From Armatimonadota bacterium (lineage in GTDB: Bacteria; Armatimonadota; Fimbriimonadia; Fimbriimonadales; Fimbriimonadaceae), in contig JAFAFM010000117.1 of assembly GCA_023423495.1 (NCBI GenBank), positions 1 to 9,373 on the forward strand: a stretch of 9,373 nt of DNA. The letters are read 5' to 3'. Shown piece after piece: positions 1 to 6,656 of this stretch (position 1 is its first letter; each line of letters opens with the position of its first letter). The translations under genes were made by a program, and so were the position numbers. Under the pieces are notes generated by a model. That model worked only from the letters and a program-made list of their open reading frames with translations, had not been told where the DNA came from and made no database searches.

Positions 1-1157
1 AACTGAGGGCGAACGAAAAGGCGCTCAAGGAAACTGACGTCCGGAAGAATGAGTTCTTGGCGATGCTGGCGCATGAGCTTCGAAATCCTTTGGCCCCGAT
101 GCAAAGCAGCCTGGAACTCCTCAAACGCCTGAACACCAACGAACCTACCATCGCTTCGATTGCCGAAACTTGCGAGCGGCAGCTGAATCAGCTGACGCGA
201 CTCATTAACGACCTGATGGACGTGAGTCGCATCACTCGGAACAAGTTGGAAATGGTTTCAGAGGTGGTGGATGTGAACCGCCTCTTGGATAATGCTTTGG
301 AATCGACTTCAAGCCTCATCGAAGGCAGCAACCAGAAGCTGAGCATTACGCGTCCTCAGGAGGCGGTGCTCATCCAGGGCGATGGTGTTCGGCTCCTACA
401 GGTTCTGTCAAACCTGATCAACAACGCAAACAAATACACCCCGGAGGGTGGTGAAATCCATATCGATGTGGCTGGAAAGGAAGATGAAGTCATCTTTTTG
501 GTGCGGGACAACGGCGTGGGCATCGAACCTAGTGAAATCGATCATCTGTTTCAACCCTTTTATCAAGCAAATCGAACCCTCAACCGATCCCATGCCGGAC
601 TTGGAATTGGGCTTACTTTAGTTAAAAACATCGTGGAAAAGCATCATGGAACCATCGAGGTCAAAAGCAACGGCCTCAACTGCGGAGCGGAATTTACAGT
701 TCGAATTCCACGAAAGGAGCAGGCGGCTGTTAGAATAGGAGTCGATATGTCGGCTCCCCAAGAATCTCAGAGCGATAAGCGCCGAATCTTGGTTGTAGAC
801 GACAACAAGGATGCCGCCGACACCTTGGCGCGCCTTCTGAAGCACCTAGGTCACGACTCGACGGCCGTTTACGACGGATATTCCGCTTTGGAACTATGCG
901 AGACTCTGAAGCCGGACATCGTTTTCATGGACATCGGAATGCCCGAAATGGACGGGTTTGAGACCGCCCGTCAGCTTCGAAACAAAGAGTTTGGACGCAA
1001 CATCATGCTGGTCGCATTGACCGGCTGGGGGCAGGATCAGGATCGGCAAAGAAGTGCTGAGGCTGGGTTTGATAAGCACCTCGTCAAGCCGGTCGGGTTC
1101 GACATTCTCGACCAGGTCTTGATCGAGTACCAGGCTTGGTCGCCCGCGGTTAGCTAG
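1..1157 (+). CDS. Hybrid sensor histidine kinase with C-terminal receiver domain (5' end missing)
   Basis: Two-component hybrid kinase: autophosphorylates on His and passes phosphate to an attached receiver. The frame is open to the left edge (first whole codon at base 3), so the sensor part lies outside the window. The visible part starts in a coiled-coil-like linker and enters the H-box AHELRNPLAP, phospho-accepting His at 72-74. The HATPase_c domain follows: N-box around NLINNANKYTP, G1 DNGVGIEP, and G2 with GLGIGLTLVK. A linker of about 25 residues leads to a REC domain with the VVDDN acidic pair, phospho-acceptor Asp in FMDIGMPEMDG (codon 930-932), switch Thr in ALTG and Lys in VKPV. All catalytic residues look intact. 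There is no DNA-binding output domain, so the receiver probably feeds a phosphorelay or regulates the kinase. The stop TAG lies inside the 3' end of the convergent CoA-binding gene. The stimulus cannot be inferred. Confidence 0.93.
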   Translation, partial: LRANEKALKETDVRKNEFLAMLAHELRNPLAPMQSSLELLKRLNTNEPTIASIAETCERQLNQLTRLINDLMDVSRITRNKLEMVSEVVDVNRLLDNALESTSSLIEGSNQKLSITRPQEAVLIQGDGVRLLQVLSNLINNANKYTPEGGEIHIDVAGKEDEVIFLVRDNGVGIEPSEIDHLFQPFYQANRTLNRSHAGLGIGLTLVKNIVEKHHGTIEVKSNGLNCGAEFTVRIPRKEQAAVRIGVDMSAPQESQSDKRRILVVDDNKDAADTLARLLKHLGHDSTAVYDGYSALELCETLKPDIVFMDIGMPEMDGFETARQLRNKEFGRNIMLVALTGWGQDQDRQRSAEAGFDKHLVKPVGFDILDQVLIEYQAWSPAVS

Positions 1158-1695
1158 CCTTCCGACGCCTCGCTGAAATAACTTCCGTGTTCATTCCGGC
1201 CCAGTGCAGTCGTCCGCCGAACCTGCCGTGCTCCATCTTGATGCACTTATCGACGATGGCTTCGAGGCCCGCGTCTTTGGCCTTCTGAGCGGCGGCAAGG
1301 TCAATAATGCGAAGCTGCATCCAAACCGCTCTCGCGCCGATCTGGATCGCTTGGTCGACGATTCCGGCAACTTCCGAAGCGGGCCGGAAGATATCGACGA
1401 TATCAACCTTTTCCGGAATGCTCAATAGATCGGGATAGCACTCCTCGCCGAGGATCTCCGTCGCTCTGGGATTTACCGGGATAATTCGATACCCCTCGTC
1501 TTGAAGGTAGCTGGCCACCATATTGCTGGCTTTGGTGCTTTCTGTTGACAAGCCGACGACCGCAATTGTTGTCGCCGTGGCCAGCAAGCGGCGGATGGTC
1601 CGAGGGCCTTGGAACTGTTCGCTTTGCTCCGGAGTCAGCCGAGTATTCAACCCGATCGCACAGGATGATGCGACGCCGTATTCCAATTCGCCCAT
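1150..1695 (-). CDS. CoA-binding domain protein (YccU-like, CoA_binding_2 family)
   Basis: A 181-residue single-domain Rossmann-fold protein of the YccU/CoA_binding_2 type, predicted cytosolic. The family resembles the CoA-binding domain of succinyl-CoA synthetase alpha, but its physiological role is not established. Visible family blocks: the nucleotide loop AVVGLSTESTKAS (residues 45-57), PVNPRA (73-78), DIVDIFRP (98-105), VWMQL (124-128) and DKCIKMEH (149-156). The usual VWMQLG reads VWMQLR here, a small departure. About 40 residues precede the domain, somewhat long; the ATG at 1695 has no good Shine-Dalgarno, so the start is uncertain (a TTG at residue 16 is possible). It starts 25 bp after the HNH gene on the same strand and is probably cotranscribed with it. 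Its stop codon lies inside the 3' end of the convergent histidine kinase gene. Confidence 0.88.
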   Translation of the reverse strand: MGELEYGVASSCAIGLNTRLTPEQSEQFQGPRTIRRLLATATTIAVVGLSTESTKASNMVASYLQDEGYRIIPVNPRATEILGEECYPDLLSIPEKVDIVDIFRPASEVAGIVDQAIQIGARAVWMQLRIIDLAAAQKAKDAGLEAIVDKCIKMEHGRFGGRLHWAGMNTEVISARRRKAS

Positions 1696-1720
1696 GCCCG
1701 GATGATACTGGGTCCGCAGC

Positions 1721-2260
1721 CTAGTTCGACGTAGGTTCCATTGAGAATTCTTCGAAGAATGGCAAGTACATACGCCAATCTTCCCTGCCCTGCGCTTTCA
1801 AATAGAGTGGGAGCGAGAGGTAAGGAATAAAGTGCGGGCGCTTCGGCTTTCTCGCGAGCTTCATGTTCGCCTGGGTTGGCGTCTTGTCGCCCTTCTTCAG
1901 GTTGCAGCGTCGGCAACAGGCAACCAAGTTGTCCCATGTATGCGGACCCCCTGCCCAGCGAGGAATCACGTGGTCGATCGTAAGATCCTTCTTTGAACTG
2001 CAGTACTGGCAGGTGTAATTGTCCCGAGCCAGAATCGAATGTCGGGAGAGCCGGAGCTGAGGCATGGGCCGACGCACCTGGTAGCGCATCTTCAAGACCG
2101 AGGGCGCAGTGTGGGTGCCCCGGATCGTCTCTAGCGGGTGCTCTCGCTGCTGCACCACCTCAACTTTGCCAAGAAGCATCAGAGCGATCGCTCGCCGCAT
2201 ATTGCAAACGTTCAGCGGTTCGTAATTGCTATTCAAAACTAAAACTTCGTGGCTGGCCAC
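1721..2260 (-). CDS. Stand-alone HNH endonuclease family protein
   Basis: A 179-residue protein with a C-terminal HNH nuclease fold. Numbering from the GTG at 2260: zinc-type CxxC pairs C84/C87 and C116/C119, and the HNH core in IDHVIPRWAGG (His97), DNLVACC (Asn111) and CN (Asn120). It belongs to the widespread family of small HNH proteins beginning xVLVLNxxYEPLNV, often single chromosomal genes of unknown biological role. The N-terminal part (residues 6-36: VLVLNSNYEPLNV, then MRRAIALMLLGKVEVV) resembles in outline the PLMP segment of IscB/IshB proteins. There is no RuvC-like part. The frame also permits a GTG at 2293, but that lies beside the terminator T-run and lacks a ribosome site, whereas 2260 has AGGAG nine bases upstream and gives the usual family N-terminus. 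The CoA-binding gene follows 25 bp downstream. The substrate is unknown. Confidence 0.88.
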   Translation of the reverse strand: MASHEVLVLNSNYEPLNVCNMRRAIALMLLGKVEVVQQREHPLETIRGTHTAPSVLKMRYQVRRPMPQLRLSRHSILARDNYTCQYCSSKKDLTIDHVIPRWAGGPHTWDNLVACCRRCNLKKGDKTPTQANMKLARKPKRPHFIPYLSLPLYLKAQGREDWRMYLPFFEEFSMEPTSN

Positions 2261-2269
2261 TCGACTTTG

Positions 2270-2274
2270 CTCCT
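2270..2274 (-). promoter_or_regulatory. Shine-Dalgarno AGGAG deciding the HNH start
   Basis: The minus strand reads AGGAG, nine bases before the GTG at 2260. The alternative upstream GTG at 2293 is preceded by TTTTGTTTTAG, with no ribosome-binding site. This favours the shorter protein. Confidence 0.7.
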
Positions 2275-2295
2275 GTTCTCTAATTACGGACACCT

Positions 2296-2332
2296 AAAAC
2301 AAAAGAGGCTCGCACAGGCATGTGCGAGCCTC
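2296..2332 (-). terminator. Strong intrinsic terminator upstream of the HNH gene
   Basis: On the minus strand a perfect 12-bp stem (GAGGCTCGCACA pairing with TGTGCGAGCCTC, plus-strand 2305-2316 and 2321-2332) closes a four-base loop and is followed at once by TTTTGTTTT. It is the strongest hairpin seen in the window. It lies about 170 nt after the SDR stop and directly before the HNH gene. It could therefore end the SDR transcript, end a small RNA made from 2333-2499, or attenuate the HNH operon. Because it points toward HNH, that gene needs either its own promoter within or after the hairpin, or regulated read-through. Confidence 0.88.
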
Positions 2333-2452
2333 AGCGCCTTTGGCAATCGAGCGTATCATCGATTCCCCCCAGGCGGGCGGCTGCACAAGATATCCCGTTC
2401 GGGCTGTCCCGTTTGAAATCATGTCCTTAGCGATTCAGACGATTCGGCGCTA
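2333..2452 (-). other. Possible structured RNA or leader segment with alternative pairings
   Basis: Non-coding stretch of about 120 nt directly before the terminator, read on the minus strand. A long-range helix AGCGCC/GGCGCT (plus 2446-2451 with 2333-2338) would close the segment and abut the terminator stem. The bases 2448-2452 can instead pair locally with 2428-2432 (TAGCG/CGCTA), so the two helices exclude each other. Inside are a 6-bp hairpin (2345-2350 with 2359-2364, eight-base loop) and a short CGGG/CCCG hairpin (2400-2403 with 2408-2411). No known riboswitch, 6S RNA, tmRNA or RNase P consensus was recognised. Helices this short arise easily by chance, so this is a candidate only. Confidence 0.35.
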
Positions 2453-2499
2453 GAAAATGGCTCAATTTACTGAGTTTTTCGGCCGAACTTAACCATATC

Positions 2500-3213
2500 T
2501 TACAACACCCCACCGGGAGGCATTACGAGCAGTTCATCTACGTTGTAGGTCTGCGGGGACTTCACCAAGTCGGCGATAACACGCGCCATGTCTTCGGCGG
2601 GAATCATTTCCTCCCGCCGCGAATCCATCGAGGATCCCGCCCAGATTGGCGTGTAGACAGCGCCCGGAAGAAGGTTGGTGACTCGTAATCCTTGTGCACG
2701 ATACTCCTTCGCCAAGACCTTTCCCAGCATCTGGAGGGCAGCCTTGGAAGCTGCATAGGCTGCTGCTCCCGGCAAAACATTCTCACAAACCATGCTTAAC
2801 ACGTTTATGACTTGGCCCCCGCCCTGCGACAAGATGTGCGGCAGGAGCTGGTGGATGATTCGCGCCGGGACCAGGTAGTTCACCTGCAACTGTTCCTCGA
2901 TTGAGGACCACGCAAGGTCAGCAAAGGCAGCGAAGTCGCCAACCCCGGCCGATTGAATCACGACCGGGTATCCGGAATCGGCGGAAAACTCGGATAAGAC
3001 ATCGTTGATATCGTCGGATGTTAGGTCTGCAACGTGCACACACACTGGGCTACCCTTCGACTCGCAAGCCTCGGCAACAGCTCCTAAGCGACTTCTATCT
3101 CTGCCCACAAGGTGAAGCGAGATTTCCGGGCCAGCTAGAGCGACCGAGGTCGCATGTCCGATCCCGCTGCTCGCTCCCGTGATCAATATCTTCCGTTGCT
3201 TTTGTGTTTCCAA
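2500..3213 (-). CDS. Short-chain dehydrogenase/reductase (SDR family)
   Basis: Classical SDR oxidoreductase of 237 residues with a Rossmann fold, likely cytosolic. Numbering from the TTG at 3213: cofactor loop TGASSGIG (12-19), an Arg-containing GRDRSR after the second strand that suggests NADP(H), ADLT (62-65), helix-4 Asn112, and the catalytic set Ser140, Tyr153 and Lys157 in YAASK. The usual NNAG motif reads QSAG, an uncommon change at the cofactor-side strand. The substrate cannot be told from sequence. Start: the frame extends to a GTG at 3294, but the added residues are Gly/Arg-rich and unlike the family. The TTG puts about eleven residues before TGASSGIG, as usual, and leaves room for promoters. 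Neither start has a clear Shine-Dalgarno. The gene is divergent from the amino-sugar kinase, and transcription runs toward the terminator at 2296-2332. Confidence 0.88.
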   Translation of the reverse strand: METQKQRKILITGASSGIGHATSVALAGPEISLHLVGRDRSRLGAVAEACESKGSPVCVHVADLTSDDINDVLSEFSADSGYPVVIQSAGVGDFAAFADLAWSSIEEQLQVNYLVPARIIHQLLPHILSQGGGQVINVLSMVCENVLPGAAAYAASKAALQMLGKVLAKEYRAQGLRVTNLLPGAVYTPIWAGSSMDSRREEMIPAEDMARVIADLVKSPQTYNVDELLVMPPGGVL

Positions 3214-3300
3214 GTTTCCATTTTGCTTGAGACCGTGCCTCCCACGCTCCTGCTCCGATCCCCCACCCCCGAAGCCTCGGGACCTGAACCGCACCCCGGG

Positions 3301-3306
3301 TATAAC
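3301..3306 (+). promoter_or_regulatory. Possible -10 box for the kinase-murQ operon
   Basis: TATAAC matches five of six bases of the sigma-70 -10 consensus. It would start transcription within a few bases of the kinase ATG at 3319, giving a nearly leaderless mRNA, which fits the lack of a Shine-Dalgarno there. No good -35 box is present. The box sits inside the 11-bp palindrome GGGTATAACCC, which could be an operator half-site. Weak evidence. Confidence 0.25.
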
Positions 3307-3318
3307 CCTAGTGTTTCC

Positions 3319-4215
3319 ATGCCGATTTTTCTCGGGCTCGATTGTGGTGGCTCATCCTCGCGAGCTATGGCGTTGGACCATAACGGCCAGATAGTCCATC
3401 AGGGACAGGCAGGGTCCGCTAACCTGGTCTCAACACCTGAACGACGCCTCCGTTCAAACCTCGCCCAAGCCACTCGGGAATGCCCCGATGCGGACTACAT
3501 CTGTGGCTGTTTTGCCGGACTAATGACTGAGGATGATCGAGAACGAGCAAAGTCTTTCCTGTCCTCCATCTTTCCCAGTGCGAGGGTCGATGCTGAACCA
3601 GACTATGCCGCCGCCTTTTCAGCCAGTGAGTCTGGTACCGATGTGTGCGTTATAGCGGGAACTGGTTCTCTGGTCTGTTCGAGGGTTGATGGGAGGATGG
3701 TGAAAAGCGGCGGACGTGGATACATGCTCGGCGACGAAGGCTCAGGATTCCAATTTGGGCGGGACGCGCTGCTGAGCTACCTTAACCAACCTACGGAGGC
3801 CAGTCCCACCCTCAAGGATGCTGTGCTGAAGCAGTTCGACAGTCTGGTTGAAGGCGCCATTATCAGCAAGCTCTACCAAACCAGCTCGCCCCCGGCGACG
3901 CTGGCAAAACTGGCCAAAGCTCTCTCCCAAGATGCCAAGGAAGGGCGGCCTTATGCCCTAGAATCAATTGCGATTCAAATGGATCGACTGGCAGAAGTGG
4001 TCGTAAAGCATAGGAATCGCTTTTTTGCCGCCGAACCCGCTTTGCACATCACTTTGGCTGGCGGCCTCTGGCAAAATGCCCCGCAGTTCCGTGACTCTTT
4101 TACCAAAAGTCTTCGCGAAAAAATGCCAAGAATTAATTTAGAAGTCCAACGGATTGTTAAACCGCCCGTGTATGGCGCGGTGATGCTTGCCAAGGAAATG
4201 GCCCATGTCAACTGA
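3319..4215 (+). CDS. BadF/BadG-type N-acetylglucosamine / N-acetylmuramic acid kinase
   Basis: ATP-dependent sugar kinase of the ASKHA (BadF/BadG/BcrA/BcrD) fold, 298 residues, predicted cytosolic. Visible motifs: phosphate-1 loop LGLDCGGSSSR (5-15, Asp8), DYAAAF near 95-100 where the family has its catalytic Asp, phosphate-2 AGTGS (113-117), GYMLGDEGSGFQFGRDA (134-150) and adenosine-motif LAGGLWQN (246-253). Family members phosphorylate GlcNAc. The MurK branch of clostridia phosphorylates both MurNAc and GlcNAc at O6. The 11-bp overlap with murQ strongly suggests that MurNAc is a substrate here, supplying MurNAc-6-phosphate to the etherase; this is an inference from context. Start at 3319 because MPIFLGLDCGG is the normal N-terminus; the frame runs open to an ATG at 3154, but the extension is not family-like and would overlap the divergent SDR gene. 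Confidence 0.9.
   Translation: MPIFLGLDCGGSSSRAMALDHNGQIVHQGQAGSANLVSTPERRLRSNLAQATRECPDADYICGCFAGLMTEDDRERAKSFLSSIFPSARVDAEPDYAAAFSASESGTDVCVIAGTGSLVCSRVDGRMVKSGGRGYMLGDEGSGFQFGRDALLSYLNQPTEASPTLKDAVLKQFDSLVEGAIISKLYQTSSPPATLAKLAKALSQDAKEGRPYALESIAIQMDRLAEVVVKHRNRFFAAEPALHITLAGGLWQNAPQFRDSFTKSLREKMPRINLEVQRIVKPPVYGAVMLAKEMAHVN
4192..4196 (+). promoter_or_regulatory. Shine-Dalgarno AAGGA for murQ inside the kinase gene
   Basis: AAGGA lies eight bases before the ATG at 4205, within the last codons of the kinase gene. It selects 4205 over the ATG at 4187 and indicates translational coupling of the two genes. Confidence 0.65.
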
Positions 4216-5017
4216 ATCCCGAAACCCGAGGTCTTATGGCCTCGACAAGATGTCGTCGATCGAAATCGTACGCCTCATGAATGAGGAGGAATTGATCGTT
4301 CTTCGTGCTATGCAGGCGGCAGAGGATTCCATAGCGATCGCTATCGACCGAGTCGCCGAAGCATACATCCGGGGCGGCAGAGTGATTTACCTGGGTTCAG
4401 GCACGAGTGGCAGGATAGCCACTACCGACGCCGCCGAGATGCCTCCCACGTTTGGGATCGAGTCGGACCGGTTTGTCTCGCTGGTCTCGGGTGGAGTTCA
4501 AGCCAGTTCCAAAGCCGTCGAGGACGCTGAAGATGACCCGCACCAGGCCGTTATCGCCCTGAACGAACTCCGAGTCGATACACGCGACGTGGTCATCGGC
4601 TTGGCCGCCAGCGGCACAACTCCGTTTGTGCTCGGTGGCATCCGGCACGCGAAGCAAAAGGGCATTTGGACCTGTGGCATCGCCAACAACAAGAACACCC
4701 CATTGCTCGAGTTCGCGGATCATCCAATCCTGCTAGATACAGGCCCTGAAGTGCTTACCGGATCCACCCGATTAAAAGCCGGAACGGCACAAAAGCTGGT
4801 CTTGAACCGGATTAGCACGGGCGCAATGGTGCGAGCAGGCAAGGTGATCGAAAACCTCATGGTGGACGTCCGGGCTAAGAACCACAAGCTCAAAGAGCGG
4901 TGCGCTCGGATCGTGAAAGAACTTGCGCCAGTCACGTTTGACGAAGCCTACGATCTTCTTGAAAACAACGATTGGAATATTCGCCGAGTCCTCGAAGGAC
5001 TAAAAGCCAACGTTTAA
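4205..5017 (+). CDS. murQ: N-acetylmuramic acid 6-phosphate etherase MurQ
   Basis: Cleaves the D-lactyl ether of MurNAc-6-phosphate to give GlcNAc-6-phosphate and D-lactate, the key cytosolic step of peptidoglycan recycling. The 270-residue protein (family usually about 300) is a single SIS-fold enzyme. It opens with the family signature TESRNPRSYGLDKMSS, followed by the sugar-phosphate loop GSGTSGR (64-70), the block DAAEMPPTFG, and AVEDAEDD. Glu78 and Glu109 align, at the same 31-residue spacing, with the two catalytic glutamates described for E. coli MurQ (Glu83, Glu114). GPEVLTGSTRLKAGTAQK and NLMVDVRAKN are also characteristic. The gene overlaps the upstream kinase by 11 bp, so the pair forms one operon: kinase product is the etherase substrate. 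It ends three bases from the convergent methyltransferase stop, with no clear terminator between. Confidence 0.96.
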   Translation: MSTESRNPRSYGLDKMSSIEIVRLMNEEELIVLRAMQAAEDSIAIAIDRVAEAYIRGGRVIYLGSGTSGRIATTDAAEMPPTFGIESDRFVSLVSGGVQASSKAVEDAEDDPHQAVIALNELRVDTRDVVIGLAASGTTPFVLGGIRHAKQKGIWTCGIANNKNTPLLEFADHPILLDTGPEVLTGSTRLKAGTAQKLVLNRISTGAMVRAGKVIENLMVDVRAKNHKLKERCARIVKELAPVTFDEAYDLLENNDWNIRRVLEGLKANV

Positions 5018-5020
5018 GCG

Positions 5021-5776
5021 CTAAAGCTTCCGGGCGACGACACGGAGTCGACGGTAATCGGCATACCAAATGCCGCCTCTTTTAAGGGTCGGTTCCAGGT
5101 TGGATTGAGCAATCTCAACTGCTTCTTCGAAGCACTTTTCATCCACGTTGGCTTGGATCGCCTCACCAAAGATCGTGAACCAATCCACGATGGCGCTGTC
5201 ACCTTCCAACTTGGTTGGACGGTCAAACAAGAGCGCGGCTGTCGGTTCCAAGCGGTGCCGTTCCAACATACTGGTGTATTCGCCAATCGATGGAAAGAAC
5301 CAGCGGTGCGTTGCGTCATAGCAATCGAACTTCTCCAACGCCTTAAAGAGCGCGGATATCAACTGCTGAATGTTGCCTTTTCCGCCCATCTCGATCACAA
5401 ATCGGCCGCCTGGACGCAGCGCATGGCTCATACAAGAGACCGCCGATTCAGCATCTGTCACCCAGTGCAGCGCCGCGTTGGAAAACACCGCGTCAAACGG
5501 CTCTTTGAACGTAAAGGCACTAGCGTCAGCCTGGACAAACTCCAAGTCAGGATACTGAGCGCGAGCCTGCTGGATCATGTTCGGGCTCGAATCGATCCCA
5601 ACGACCTTGGCGCCCCGTTCCCGTAAGCTGTGTGTCAAATGCCCAGTCCCGCAGCCGACATCCAATATGCGCTCGCCTGGTTTGGGGTCGAGTAGGTCTA
5701 TCAGGGCCGAGCCGTAAGACGTTACAAAGCTTGCGGCGTTGTCATATAGCTTGGCGTCCCAGTCAGACGTGCGCAT
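5021..5776 (-). CDS. Class I SAM-dependent methyltransferase
   Basis: A 251-residue methyltransferase with the class I Rossmann core. Motif I is ILDVGCGTGHLT (37-48), the acidic residue ending strand 2 is Asp62 in GIDSSPNM, motif III is QADASAF (82-88, Asp84), and motif IV/post-IV is FDAVFSNAALHWV (94-106), followed by LRPGGRF. The general layout, with NAALHW and a C-terminal helical cap, resembles trans-aconitate 2-methyltransferase-like proteins, but the acceptor cannot be assigned. An AGGAG at 5788-5792 lies eleven bases before the ATG. The gene starts 49 bp after the infB stop on the same strand, with no terminator seen, so it may be read from the nusA operon. rbfA would more commonly stand at this place. 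Its stop is three bases from the end of convergent murQ. Confidence 0.92.
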   Translation of the reverse strand: MRTSDWDAKLYDNAASFVTSYGSALIDLLDPKPGERILDVGCGTGHLTHSLRERGAKVVGIDSSPNMIQQARAQYPDLEFVQADASAFTFKEPFDAVFSNAALHWVTDAESAVSCMSHALRPGGRFVIEMGGKGNIQQLISALFKALEKFDCYDATHRWFFPSIGEYTSMLERHRLEPTAALLFDRPTKLEGDSAIVDWFTIFGEAIQANVDEKCFEEAVEIAQSNLEPTLKRGGIWYADYRRLRVVARKL

Positions 5777-5825
5777 ATCTTCAAGTTCTCCTAAGAGATA
5801 TCCCCTTTAGACTGTTTACGCGGGA

Positions 5826-6644
5826 TTACGCGTTGATCTGGACCATCTCGAAAGCTTCGACCTTATCGCCCTCTTGGAAGCCTTCCCAGTTCTCAAAGGT
5901 GATACCGCACTCCATTCCCATCGTGACCTCGCGGACGTCATCCTTGAGGTGCTTGAGGGTGGCTATACGTCCTTCGTACACCTGCTCCCCACCCCTTCTG
6001 ACGCGGCATAGGGCATTTCGCGTAACCTTGCCTTCGGTTACATAGGAACCAGCAATGATTCCCTTACGGCCGAACTGGAATCGAACTCGGATCTCAACCT
6101 CTCCAAGGTGCTGCTCCTCAAACTTCGGCTGCAGCATGCCCTTAACAGCGGCTTCAATGTCCTCGATCAATTCGTAAATGATCGAATAAGTTCGGATTTC
6201 AACCTTTTGCCGTTCTGCCTCTTGCTTGGCCTTACCCTCCGGCTTGACGTTGAACCCGACCACAATTGCATTCGCCGCATTGGCAAGCAGGATGTCCGAT
6301 TCGGTGATCTGGCCGACGCCGCTCAAGATAATCTTGGCTTCAACCTCTTCATTCCGAACCTTCTCGAGCATGCCGCGCACAGCCTCAACCGAACCCTGAA
6401 CGTCGGCTTTGATCACCAGGTTGAGTTCCTTGAGTTCTTCTTCGTCGAGCTTCTTGCGTAGCTCGCTCAGGGTCATTCCTCGGCTCTTGACCACCAAATT
6501 CTTAGCGCGGTCCTCTTGGACGCGGCTCGTCGCGACTTCTCGCGCACTCCTTTCATCCTCCGCGTACTCCACCCGATCGCCGGCTTGCGGAACTTCGTTC
6601 AGACCGAGGATCTCCACCGGTGTGCTCGGTCCAGCCTCGTTCAC
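5826..6644 (-). CDS. infB: Translation initiation factor IF-2, C-terminal part (after in-frame stop)
   Basis: The downstream piece of IF-2, in exactly the same reading frame as the N-terminal piece. It begins in the middle of domain II (NEAGPSTPVEILGL, then VPQAGDRV), continues through the linker helix, domain III (LVIKADVQGSVEAV and SGVGQITESDILLANA) and the long helix. It ends with the initiator-tRNA-binding domain IV (GMECGITFENWEGFQEGD), finishing normally at TAA 5826-5828. The only start near its beginning is a GTG at 6644, which is simply the Val codon of normal homology and has no convincing Shine-Dalgarno. Separate translation is therefore doubtful. Without the stop the full protein would be 638 residues, a reasonable short IF-2. 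This piece alone lacks the GTPase domain but holds the fMet-tRNA-binding part. Confidence 0.88.
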   Translation of the reverse strand: MNEAGPSTPVEILGLNEVPQAGDRVEYAEDERSAREVATSRVQEDRAKNLVVKSRGMTLSELRKKLDEEELKELNLVIKADVQGSVEAVRGMLEKVRNEEVEAKIILSGVGQITESDILLANAANAIVVGFNVKPEGKAKQEAERQKVEIRTYSIIYELIEDIEAAVKGMLQPKFEEQHLGEVEIRVRFQFGRKGIIAGSYVTEGKVTRNALCRVRRGGEQVYEGRIATLKHLKDDVREVTMGMECGITFENWEGFQEGDKVEAFEMVQINA

Positions 6645-6656
6645 CTTCTCGCCGCG

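Noticed and set aside
2368..2376. Minus-strand CCGCCTGGG resembles the conserved 3' element of the ZTP (pfl) riboswitch.
   Set aside because: The 5' half of that riboswitch is not found upstream, the base after the core does not fit, and the downstream gene is not a purine or folate gene.
1721..2452. A full HEARO/IscB-type mobile element (guide RNA plus HNH nuclease).
   Set aside because: The protein has no RuvC-like domain or arginine-rich bridge, and no transposase or element ends are visible. Only the weaker resemblance is kept as a speculative finding.
2461..2479. Plus-strand CTCA/TGAG hairpin followed by TTTTT as a terminator.
   Set aside because: The stem is only four pairs, and no plus-strand gene lies upstream within range.
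3154..3318. N-terminal extension of the sugar kinase by 55 residues.
   Set aside because: The family begins at MPIFLGLDCGG. The extension is Pro/Leu-rich without a credible domain and would overlap the SDR coding sequence.
5011..5023. Near-palindrome TTTAAGCGCTAAA between murQ and the methyltransferase as a bidirectional terminator.
   Set aside because: It is mostly made of the two stop codons, has no loop, and no T-run follows on either strand.
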